A stretch of DNA of 25,308 nt, from contig JAEXOD010000165.1 in assembly GCA_023447335.1 (NCBI GenBank), positions 1-25,308 on the forward strand, given 5' to 3'. The notes beneath the pieces are model-generated. The model worked only from the letters and a program-made list of their open reading frames with translations. It did no database searches and had not been told where the DNA came from. The first letter of the stretch is position 1. The number at the start of each line of letters is the position of its first letter. Shown piece after piece: positions 14,980 through 22,651 of the stretch. Made by a program: the position numbers and the translations under genes. The stretch is from Bacteroidota bacterium (lineage in GTDB: Bacteria > Bacteroidota > Ignavibacteria > Ignavibacteriales > Melioribacteraceae).

Positions 14980-17841
14980 ATGGAAACCGAAGATAAAATA
15001 ATTATTCGTGGTGCAAGAGAACACAATCTTAAAAATATTGATATTGATATACCTCGAGATACGTTAACAGTAATAACGGGTCTATCCGGAAGCGGAAAAT
15101 CCACATTAGCTTTTGATACAATTTATGCCGAAGGACAGAGAAGGTATATAGAATCTTTGTCTCCTTATGCTCGCCAATTTCTAAATTTAATGGAAAAACC
15201 TGATGTTGACTTAATTGAAGGTTTAAGCCCTGCTATATCAATTGAGCAAAAATCTACTTCTCATAATCCTCGTTCCACTGTAGGAACAGTAACCGAAATT
15301 TATGACTTTATGCGATTGTTATATGCAAAAGTAGGAACTGTACATTGTTATCAGTGTGGACGACCCGTTGAAAGGCAAAGTACAGATGAAATTATCGATA
15401 ACATAATGAAGAAGTTTGATAGCAAAAAAATAATTGTTTTGGCACCAATAATAAAAGGAAGAAAAGGTCATTACGAAGAACTTTTTAGCACTTTAATGGA
15501 TGAAGGCTTTACTAAAGCTAGAGTTGACGGAATTATTGAAGAGATTACTCCGGGGATGAAATTAAGTCGTTATCAAAAACATGATATTGAATTGGTAATT
15601 GATAGAATTCAGGTTAAAGATTCTTCAAGTGTACGTGTAAGGGAATCTATTGAAGTTGCATTAAACAGAGGTGAGGGGTTTTGCGTAGTAAATTGTGATA
15701 AAGAAGATTTTATATATAGTAGAATTTTTTCATGCGGGCACTGTAATATTGGTTTTGAAGAATTAGCTCCAAACTCATTTTCATTTAACTCTGCTTACGG
15801 TGCATGTCCGGAATGTGACGGTTTAGGAGAAAAAAAAGAAATTGATTTGAATTTAGTTATTCCTGATTATGATAAGAATATTGCCGAAGGGGGGATTGTC
15901 CCTTTTGGAGAACGAAGGGATATGTATTATTTTAACCAACTTGAAGCGATGTCCAAACAACTGAAATTTTCTTTGTATGATAAAATTAGAGATTTACCAA
16001 AAGAAATTTTGGATATTATATTATATGGTTCAAAAAAAGCAACAAAATTTAAATATACTTTTGCTAGTGGTGTTACTACAAATCTATCGTTAAGTTTTAG
16101 AGGGGTTTTCCCTTATGTATGGGATTATTACAAACATACAAGTAGTGATAAAGTTAGAGATTGGGCTGAAAGTTTCATGAGCACACAAAAGTGTTCTGTA
16201 TGTAATGGGGAAAGATTAAAAAAAGAACCTTTAGCCGTTAAAATAAAAGATATGAACATTAGCCAAGTTGCAGCTCATTCTATTATTAAAGCACAGCAAT
16301 TTTTTAACAATTTAAATTTTATAGGTAGACATAAAATAATTGCTAGACCAATTCTTAAAGAGATAACCGAACGCCTCGATTTTTTACTTAATGTAGGTTT
16401 AGATTATTTAACTTTGGATAGAAGCGCTAAAACATTAAGCGGGGGTGAAGCCCAAAGAATTAGGCTTGCAACTCAAATAGGTACTCAACTTGCCGGAGTA
16501 CTTTATGTTTTGGATGAACCAAGTATTGGGTTACATCAAAGTGACAATGATAAACTTATCAATTCGCTAAAAAATCTTAGAGATTTAGGTAATACTATTT
16601 TAGTTGTAGAACATGATAGAGAGACTATTGAACATAGTGATTTTATTGTTGATTTAGGTCCACGTGCAGGAGAGCATGGGGGTGAAATTGTTTATTCCGG
16701 TACTACGGAACAAATGTATAATATTAAACCGGAAAATAGTTTAACGTATAGTTATTTAACGGATAAATTAAATATTCCCCTGCCTACAAGCAGAAGGCAA
16801 TCAAACGGAGAATATTTATCCATTTTTGGTGCAAAGGGAAATAACTTAAAAGATATTAATGTAAGTTTACCTTTAGGAACATTTACTTGTATAACCGGCT
16901 TAAGCGGAAGCGGAAAATCTACGTTAGTAAATGAAACATTAGTAAAAATATTAATGAAACATGTTTATGGATCTAAGGAAAATCCTTTACCGTATGAAAA
17001 TGTAACCGGATTGGAATTCGTAGATAAAATAATTGAAATAGATCAATCGCCTATAGGAAGAACTCCGAGATCTAATCCTGCAACATATACCGGATTATTT
17101 ACATTTATTAGAGATTTGTTTGCTCAATTACCCGAAAGCAAAGTGAGAGGATACGGACCGGGTCGTTTTAGTTTTAATGTTTCAGGAGGTAGATGTGAAA
17201 CATGTCAAGGAGACGGCCTAATGAAAATTGAAATGAACTTTTTACCGAATGTTTACGTGAAATGTGAAACATGCGGGGGAAAGAGATACAATAACGAGAC
17301 ATTAGAAGTTTTATATAAAGGGAAGAATATTTCTGAAGTATTAGATATGACAGTTTCAGAATCTTTACAATTTTTTGATGATTTACCAAGAATTAAAAGG
17401 AAAATACAAGCAATATATGATGTAGGACTTGGTTATATAAAGTTAGGACAACAAGCAACAACTCTTTCAGGAGGAGAAGCACAACGTGTAAAACTAGCAA
17501 CCGAACTTAGTAAAATAAGTACCGGTAAGACTGTTTATATTTTGGATGAGCCAACAACCGGGTTACATTTTGAAGACGTAAAAATACTAATGGATGTACT
17601 TAATAAACTCGTTGATAAAGGAAATACTATAATTGTTGTTGAACACAATTTAGATGTTATAAAAATTGCTGATTATGTTATAGATTTGGGTCCTAAAGGG
17701 GGAGAAAACGGAGGTCAGATTGTTGCTATGGGTACTCCGGAGCAAATTGCAGAAAATCCCAATAGTTTAACCGGTTATTATTTAGCAAAAGAATTAAAAA
17801 GACAGAAAGAACAGTTAAACGGAGAAAAATATGAAAAATAG
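14980..17841 (+). CDS. uvrA: Excinuclease ABC subunit A
   Basis: The damage-recognition ATPase of nucleotide excision repair, acting with UvrB (not in the window). 953 aa from ATG 14980, the usual length. An in-frame TTG at 14929 lies upstream of the -10 element, and METEDKIIIRGAREHNLKNI is the canonical N-terminus. Two ABC modules are visible: Walker A GLSGSGKS at 34-41 and again at 640-647, signatures LSGGEAQR at 486-493 and 829-836, and Walker B LYVLDEPSIGLH and VYILDEPTTGLH. Zinc-binding Cys pairs occur in the first module (FSCGHCNIGF with CPECDGLG; CSVCNGERL) and in the second (GRCETCQGDG with CETCGGKRYNN, the DNA-contacting finger). It is the first gene of an operon; the next gene overlaps its 3' end by 11 bp. 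Confidence 0.98.
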   Translation: METEDKIIIRGAREHNLKNIDIDIPRDTLTVITGLSGSGKSTLAFDTIYAEGQRRYIESLSPYARQFLNLMEKPDVDLIEGLSPAISIEQKSTSHNPRSTVGTVTEIYDFMRLLYAKVGTVHCYQCGRPVERQSTDEIIDNIMKKFDSKKIIVLAPIIKGRKGHYEELFSTLMDEGFTKARVDGIIEEITPGMKLSRYQKHDIELVIDRIQVKDSSSVRVRESIEVALNRGEGFCVVNCDKEDFIYSRIFSCGHCNIGFEELAPNSFSFNSAYGACPECDGLGEKKEIDLNLVIPDYDKNIAEGGIVPFGERRDMYYFNQLEAMSKQLKFSLYDKIRDLPKEILDIILYGSKKATKFKYTFASGVTTNLSLSFRGVFPYVWDYYKHTSSDKVRDWAESFMSTQKCSVCNGERLKKEPLAVKIKDMNISQVAAHSIIKAQQFFNNLNFIGRHKIIARPILKEITERLDFLLNVGLDYLTLDRSAKTLSGGEAQRIRLATQIGTQLAGVLYVLDEPSIGLHQSDNDKLINSLKNLRDLGNTILVVEHDRETIEHSDFIVDLGPRAGEHGGEIVYSGTTEQMYNIKPENSLTYSYLTDKLNIPLPTSRRQSNGEYLSIFGAKGNNLKDINVSLPLGTFTCITGLSGSGKSTLVNETLVKILMKHVYGSKENPLPYENVTGLEFVDKIIEIDQSPIGRTPRSNPATYTGLFTFIRDLFAQLPESKVRGYGPGRFSFNVSGGRCETCQGDGLMKIEMNFLPNVYVKCETCGGKRYNNETLEVLYKGKNISEVLDMTVSESLQFFDDLPRIKRKIQAIYDVGLGYIKLGQQATTLSGGEAQRVKLATELSKISTGKTVYILDEPTTGLHFEDVKILMDVLNKLVDKGNTIIVVEHNLDVIKIADYVIDLGPKGGENGGQIVAMGTPEQIAENPNSLTGYYLAKELKRQKEQLNGEKYEK

Positions 17842-18193
17842 TGTAGATGATTTTAGACTATATAGAAAGGAAATGAATGATAAAATCCTTAATTCCGGGT
17901 TTTTGGATTTTAAGAGATTTTTTGCATTGGATAACAAAGCATATACTGAAGGTGCTTTACCTGTAAAAATGAAAGAGTTGATGGGACTTGTCGCTTCGAT
18001 GGTCTTAAGATGCAACGACTGCATTTTATATCATTTGGATAGATGTGTTGCCGAAGGAACTACACGTGAGGAATTTTATGAGGCGTTTAACATTGCTTTA
18101 ATTGTAGGCGGGTCTATTGTAATTCCTCATTTAAGATATGCTATGGAAAAATTGGACGAACTTTATAACGAAATTGAGAAGAAAGATGAATAA
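17831..18193 (+). CDS. Carboxymuconolactone decarboxylase / AhpD-like protein
   Basis: 120 aa, a single CMD/AhpD-fold domain. The redox motif E-x11-C-x-x-C-x3-H is intact: E49, C61, C64 (CNDC) and H68, followed by the family's AFNIALIVGGSIVIPHLRYAMEKL helix pair. In AhpD this site transfers electrons through a dithiol to peroxiredoxin; many relatives with the motif are of unknown substrate, and the decarboxylase name is only historical. The start ATG has GGAG six bases upstream and lies inside the 3' end of uvrA; its own 3' end overlaps the amidohydrolase start by 8 bp. Such overlaps imply co-expression. A thiol-oxidoreductase role is inferred from the motif. Confidence 0.88.
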   Translation: MKNSVDDFRLYRKEMNDKILNSGFLDFKRFFALDNKAYTEGALPVKMKELMGLVASMVLRCNDCILYHLDRCVAEGTTREEFYEAFNIALIVGGSIVIPHLRYAMEKLDELYNEIEKKDE

Positions 18194-19523
18194 AATAATT
18201 ATTATCCCAAAAGAAATTGTTACAGTAAATAAAAATGATGAAATATTAAGAAACTTCGCTATTGAAATTATAGATAACAAAATTACAAATTTATTACCTG
18301 TGAAGGAGTTAAAACCGGAAGACGAAAAATATATTGTTAAGTATGAAAATTTAACATTAATACCTGGATTTGTACAAACTCATATTCATTTATGCCAAAC
18401 AATGTTTAGGGGTCTGGCAGATGATTTGGAGTTATTGGAATGGCTTTCGCAAAGAATATTTTTATACGAAAATGCACACAACTTTAATTCTTTAAAATAT
18501 AGTGCGCAATTAGGAATTTATGAACTGCAAACTTCAGGTACTACTACTTTACTTGATATGGGTACATTAAATTATATGGAGGCAGTATTTGAAGAATTAA
18601 TTTACTCAGGTATGCGTGGTTTATCCGGAAAGTGTATGATAGACGAGAACGGCTTAGTACCTAAATTTAAAGAAACAAAAGAAAGATCATTAAATTATAG
18701 TAATCAACTTGCGAAAGAATATCACGACAAAAAAACCGATAGAGTAAAATATGCATTTGCACCCCGATTTGCCTTATCTTGTAGTTACGATTTATTAAAA
18801 GAGACGGCAGAGTTAGTTAAAGATTTACCCGGTTCATTATATCATACACATTCATCAGAAAATAGAGATGAAATAGCAGCCGTAAGAAAGAAATACGGTA
18901 AAGAAAATGTCGATTTTTTTGATAGCATAGGTGCATTAAATGATAAAACGGTACTTGCTCATTGTATTCACTTAAATGACCATGAAGTGGATTTACTTAA
19001 AAAATCGGGGACAAGAGTATCACACTGCCCTTCATCAAATTTGAAATTGGGTAGCGGTATTGCAAATATTCCAAGATATTTACAAGAAGGGGTTCATGTA
19101 AGTTTAGGAGCAGACGGTGCGCCGTGTAATAATAATTTAAGTGCGTTTGTTGAGATGAGATTGGCTGCATTAATTCAAAAACCGATTCACGGATCAACCG
19201 TAATGGATGCAAAAACAACTTTTAAATTAGCTACAATTGAAGGTGCAAAAGCATTGCATTTAGAAAATGAAATAGGATCAATTGAAGTTGGGAAAAAAGC
19301 AGATTTAGTATTATTGGATTTAAATGTGCCGGATAAATGCTTACTGGATAATGACGAAAATATATATTCGGATATAGTTTATTCTTCATCTAAAGATTCC
19401 GTAAAACATGTTATGATTGATGGTAGATGGGTTGTAAAGCACGGTGAATCACTTATTTATGATAAAACAGAAATGTTATCTAATGCAAAATTTGAACTTC
19501 GCGAATTATTAAATAGGATATAG
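18186..19523 (+). CDS. Amidohydrolase of the MTA/SAH/5'-deoxyadenosine deaminase (SsnA/TrzN) family
   Basis: 445 aa from ATG 18186, which overlaps the preceding stop (ATGAATAA); an earlier in-frame ATG at 18138 would add 16 unrelated residues. Metal-site motifs are complete: IPGFVQTHIHLCQTMFRG (H66, H68), HTHSSE (H222, E225), LAHCIH (H259) and LGADGAPCNN (D310). The string GADGAPCNNNLSAFVEMRLAALIQK and the tail IGSIEVGKKADLVLLDL place it with deaminases of adenosine by-products (methylthioadenosine, S-adenosylhomocysteine, 5'-deoxyadenosine). Related enzymes hydrolyse s-triazines or deaminate guanine, so the substrate is not fixed. It is cytoplasmic and lies 3 bp before rdgB, which fits a nucleotide salvage or clean-up role. 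Confidence 0.88.
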   Translation: MNKIIIIPKEIVTVNKNDEILRNFAIEIIDNKITNLLPVKELKPEDEKYIVKYENLTLIPGFVQTHIHLCQTMFRGLADDLELLEWLSQRIFLYENAHNFNSLKYSAQLGIYELQTSGTTTLLDMGTLNYMEAVFEELIYSGMRGLSGKCMIDENGLVPKFKETKERSLNYSNQLAKEYHDKKTDRVKYAFAPRFALSCSYDLLKETAELVKDLPGSLYHTHSSENRDEIAAVRKKYGKENVDFFDSIGALNDKTVLAHCIHLNDHEVDLLKKSGTRVSHCPSSNLKLGSGIANIPRYLQEGVHVSLGADGAPCNNNLSAFVEMRLAALIQKPIHGSTVMDAKTTFKLATIEGAKALHLENEIGSIEVGKKADLVLLDLNVPDKCLLDNDENIYSDIVYSSSKDSVKHVMIDGRWVVKHGESLIYDKTEMLSNAKFELRELLNRI

Positions 19524-19526
19524 TAG

Positions 19527-20114
19527 ATGAAAAAGAAAATATTTTTTGCGACAAATAATAAAGGGAAATTTAAAGAAGTAAGCGAAATCTTTACAGAATA
19601 TGAAGTTGATTATTTAGGTAATTATCCCGATTTTCCGGAAATTATTGAAGATGGAGAAACTTATGAAGATAACGCAAAAATTAAAGCTTTTGCGGTTTAC
19701 AAAAAATTTAATGTTCCTGTAATTGCAGATGATAGCGGTTTGGGGGTTAAACAATTGCAGGGAAGACCCGGTGTATTTTCTGCTCGTTATGCGGGAGAAA
19801 ATTGTACATATGACGATAACAATAATTTATTACTAAAGGAACTTGAAAATTTTCCTCTTCCTCATCCGGCTGCTTTTTATTGCTGTTCGGTTTATTATGA
19901 CGGCGTAAATTATTTAACCGAAATGGGGGAATTAAAAGGAGAAATTGTTAAAGTTAAATCCGGAGTACACGGTTTTGGTTATGACCCAATTTTTAGACCT
20001 GAAGGTTATGATAAAACTTTAGCAGAACTTCCTGTGGAAGATAAAAACAAAATTAGCCACAGAGGTAAATCGTTTAGAGAATTAAAAAGTGAGATTGATA
20101 AATTAATCAAGTGA
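19527..20114 (+). CDS. rdgB: XTP/dITP pyrophosphatase (RdgB/HAM1)
   Basis: Removes non-canonical purine nucleotides (ITP, dITP, XTP) from the pool, preventing their incorporation into DNA. 195 aa, the family size. Signature motifs: FFATNNKGKFKEV (6-18, substrate loop), ETYEDNAKIKA (44-54), IADDSGLGVKQLQGRPGVFSARYAG (66-90) with metal-binding/catalytic D68-D69, GFGYDPIF, and KNKISHRGKSF near the C-terminus. It starts 3 bp after the amidohydrolase stop and ends the uvrA operon before a terminator. Confidence 0.96.
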   Translation: MKKKIFFATNNKGKFKEVSEIFTEYEVDYLGNYPDFPEIIEDGETYEDNAKIKAFAVYKKFNVPVIADDSGLGVKQLQGRPGVFSARYAGENCTYDDNNNLLLKELENFPLPHPAAFYCCSVYYDGVNYLTEMGELKGEIVKVKSGVHGFGYDPIFRPEGYDKTLAELPVEDKNKISHRGKSFRELKSEIDKLIK

Positions 20115-20140
20115 TTGTATTATTGTATAATTTTAAAATT

Positions 20141-20168
20141 AAAAACCACTTCATTCGGAGTGGTTTTT
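20141..20168 (+). terminator. Intrinsic terminator of the uvrA-rdgB operon
   Basis: Stem AAAAACCACT (20141-20150) pairs with AGTGGTTTTT (20159-20168). One G-T and one C-G pair can extend it inward, leaving a four-base loop, and the downstream arm ends in a T run. It lies 26 bp after the rdgB stop. Confidence 0.88.
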
Positions 20169-20562
20169 GTTTATATTTGGGGATTATAATATTTGACATT
20201 TTAAATTCCGGGTTTATCTATTTGTTTTAGCACATCTGTTAGATTATTTGATAGCATATAAAATAAAAAAAATCCACAAGATTTCATTATACTTCAAAAA
20301 TAATAAAAAACACACATAATATTGCAAAATAAATGAGGATTAATACTAATTGTGATCTATATCATAATTAATTGTGTTGCATATCACAGTCTGTTTTGAA
20401 TTGATATAATGAATCATTATTTTTATTGCGGAATAAATATATTTATGAAAGGAATTAATAATTAGTATTTAGGGAAATAATTTTATAAATTGAAATAATT
20501 AGTTGTATTTTGGAAAAGTAAAAAATAAATAAATATTAAATTCTAAACTTTTAGAGCAAAAA
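20169..20562. other. Intergenic regulatory region upstream of the T9SS-client genes (394 bp)
   Basis: No open frame on either strand is convincing. The left half is plain AT-rich DNA. From 20351 on it holds two CRP-like boxes and a -10 (listed separately), then about 145 bp of AT-rich leader to the ATG at 20563 with no clear second promoter and a poor ribosome-binding site (TTAGAGC). Confidence 0.5.
20351..20420 (+). promoter_or_regulatory. Two tandem CRP-like boxes and a -10 with overlapping dyad
   Basis: Box 1 is TGTGA-TCTATA-TCATA (20351-20366) and box 2 is TGTGT-TGCATA-TCACA (20373-20388). Each matches TGTGA-N6-TCACA at nine of ten fixed positions, and they are 22 bp apart centre to centre, about two helical turns. 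A perfect TATAAT follows at 20405-20410. A perfect dyad ATAATGA-A-TCATTAT (20406-20420) overlaps the -10 and the expected start point. A CRP/FNR-family activator is inferred. Confidence 0.6.
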
Positions 20563-22638
20563 ATGAAATATTCAATCTTTTTAGTCCTTTTATTTACTTG
20601 TGTATCTTCGTTTTACAGTCAATCTTTAGTTGAAGGAACGGATCAGTTGCAACATGTCTATGAGGTTATTCATCATAAGGGTAAATTATTTGTAGCAACT
20701 GCATACGGTTTAAAATACTCTTATGATGACGGAAAGACATATAGTAAAGCACCACTTCCGAATTACAAATTTAACTGTCTTGCTGCAACAAGTGAATATA
20801 TTATTACGGGTGCGAGCGGTGATTATTCTCTTCCTGCGGATTTATTCTACTCAAGTGACGGAGGTACTACATGGAGTTCAATTATCGGAGATCTTCCCAA
20901 AAGCGGAATTTCAAAATTGCACATAAACAACAATATAATATATGCAATTAACGGAAATAAATTATATAGAAGCACAAACTTTGGTACAAATTGGATTATA
21001 AGTAATAATGGTTTAAACTCTTCTTATTTAACATGTATAAATTCAAAAGATAGTTTATTTGTTCTTGGTAGTGAAAATGGTGTTTTTATTTCTAAAGATT
21101 ACGGCTTAACTTGGAAACTTTCCAATGCAGGCTTATATAATAATGGTGTTTACGAAAAAATTAATGATATTGCATTTTTGGAAGATAGTATATTAATTTC
21201 TTCAAATTTTGTTTATAAATCTACAAATAACGGGACTAATTGGACAAGAATATCCAGTGCTTACGCTCAGTGGACTAATTTTAATTTACTCGTTTATAAT
21301 AATGAGATATATTCTAACCAAGGGAACTTTCATGGTATTCTTAAATACACAGGAGATCCCGAAAATTGGCAACCTATTTCTTATTTACCAATTACCTATA
21401 TGTATAGCTATGGTTCCAAAATATACTTAGGAACAAGACATGCCGGGGTTATGTGCACTGAAGATGTTTTTTCGAGTTTTTCGGGTGTTTCAACCGGTGC
21501 TTTAACAATGATGGATATAACATTTTTATCAAAAATAGATCAGTATGTTTTTGCAGGAAACACAACAGGAAAAGTATATAGATCAGATAACGACGGAATT
21601 AGTTGGGTGCAACAATATTTAAGTGGGGTTATTAAAGGAGTAACCAAAAACGGAGAAAAACTATTTGCAGTTGCGGAAAACGGAGATTTATTTTCTTCTT
21701 TAAACATGGGCCAACTCTGGGAACAAGTTTTGACAAACATAAAAGTTAATAATCCCGTTGCAATTTCATCATTAGGGCAAGATCTATTTATAGGATCAAG
21801 TAATAACGGTATTTATAAATCAACAGATATGGGGAATACTTGGTTAAATTTTTCTGCCGGAATCGAGAATCAAAAAATTATAAATATGATTGTTATAAAC
21901 GGCGTTTTATATGTCGGAACTGAAACTGGAGTTTATATATTACAGAATAACGGTGTTATTTTTTCAAAAATAGATCAAATCGGAAACGGAAAAATTTATT
22001 TTATTAAAGCAGAAGGAAATAATATTATTATTAATTCTAATATGAGGATATGGACATCAATAAACGGAGGAGATGTTTGGCAAAAACTTGAAACCGGATA
22101 TTATTGGTGGGATGCATTTTATGACGGATATTATGACGGTCAAAATATAATTTTATTATGTGATGATAATTATAATTATGACGGTTTTTTACATGTCAGT
22201 GTTGATAATGGATTGAATTTTGACAAATTTAGATACGGAATATCAAGCACAGGTTTGAAAAACCTTGTAAAAATTAATAATTCTTTGGTTTATAGCACAA
22301 CCTGGAATGGTGTTTGGAGATTACCGTTAAATTTTTATGTAGGAGTAAAGGAAGTAAAAACGGATATTTTACCTACAAATGTAAATCTATCTCAAAACTA
22401 TCCAAATCCGTTTAATCCGTCAACTACAATTGAATTTACAATTCCACAAAATGACCATGTAATACTTAAAGTTTATGACATCCTTGGCAAAGAAGTAGCG
22501 ACACTATTAAATGAAGAACTAACGGTAGGCGGATATAAAATTAATTGGGTCCCTGAAAAGTTAGCAAGCGGCATTTATTTTGCAGTTATGCAAGTCGGAA
22601 AATTCAATAAAACTATTAAGATGAATTACTTAAAATAA
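20563..22638 (+). CDS. Secreted Asp-box (BNR-like) beta-propeller protein with T9SS sorting domain
   Basis: 691 aa. Signal peptide MKYSIFLVLLFTCVSSFYSQ at the N-terminus. About ten Asp-box motifs of the form S-x-D/N-x-G-x-T/x-W recur along residues ~50-560: SYDDGKTY, SSDGGTTW, STNFGTNW, SKDYGLTW, STNNGTNW, SDNDGISW, SLNMGQLW, STDMGNTW, SINGGDVW, SVDNGLNF. These mark blades of sialidase/YCF48-type propellers. There is no sialidase active-site set that I can see, so a binding or structural role is more likely than an enzyme. Residues 603-691 are a T9SS type A-like sorting domain (LSQNYPNPFNPSTTIEF ... KTIKMNYLK). It lies behind tandem CRP-like boxes and is followed after 13 bp by the next T9SS client, probably in the same operon. 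Confidence 0.88.
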   Translation: MKYSIFLVLLFTCVSSFYSQSLVEGTDQLQHVYEVIHHKGKLFVATAYGLKYSYDDGKTYSKAPLPNYKFNCLAATSEYIITGASGDYSLPADLFYSSDGGTTWSSIIGDLPKSGISKLHINNNIIYAINGNKLYRSTNFGTNWIISNNGLNSSYLTCINSKDSLFVLGSENGVFISKDYGLTWKLSNAGLYNNGVYEKINDIAFLEDSILISSNFVYKSTNNGTNWTRISSAYAQWTNFNLLVYNNEIYSNQGNFHGILKYTGDPENWQPISYLPITYMYSYGSKIYLGTRHAGVMCTEDVFSSFSGVSTGALTMMDITFLSKIDQYVFAGNTTGKVYRSDNDGISWVQQYLSGVIKGVTKNGEKLFAVAENGDLFSSLNMGQLWEQVLTNIKVNNPVAISSLGQDLFIGSSNNGIYKSTDMGNTWLNFSAGIENQKIINMIVINGVLYVGTETGVYILQNNGVIFSKIDQIGNGKIYFIKAEGNNIIINSNMRIWTSINGGDVWQKLETGYYWWDAFYDGYYDGQNIILLCDDNYNYDGFLHVSVDNGLNFDKFRYGISSTGLKNLVKINNSLVYSTTWNGVWRLPLNFYVGVKEVKTDILPTNVNLSQNYPNPFNPSTTIEFTIPQNDHVILKVYDILGKEVATLLNEELTVGGYKINWVPEKLASGIYFAVMQVGKFNKTIKMNYLK
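22387..22638 (+). repeat. T9SS sorting-domain cassette, copy 1
   Basis: 252 bp encoding the 83-residue core LSQNYPNPFNPST ... NYLK. It differs from copy 2 (23792-24043) at 17 bases, 14 of them synonymous; only two codons change the residue. The near-identity continues into the 13-bp intergenic stretch with the GGGGGT ribosome-binding site. Confidence 0.85.
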
Positions 22639-22651
22639 AAAGGGGGTAAAA

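Noticed and set aside
18138..18185. Earlier ATG for the amidohydrolase
   Set aside because: It would extend 56 bp into the AhpD-like gene and add residues unlike the family; ATG 18186 overlaps the stop as expected for coupled genes.
20563..22638. Asp-box protein as a sialidase
   Set aside because: Asp boxes are structural; I could not find the arginine triad and catalytic residues of sialidases.
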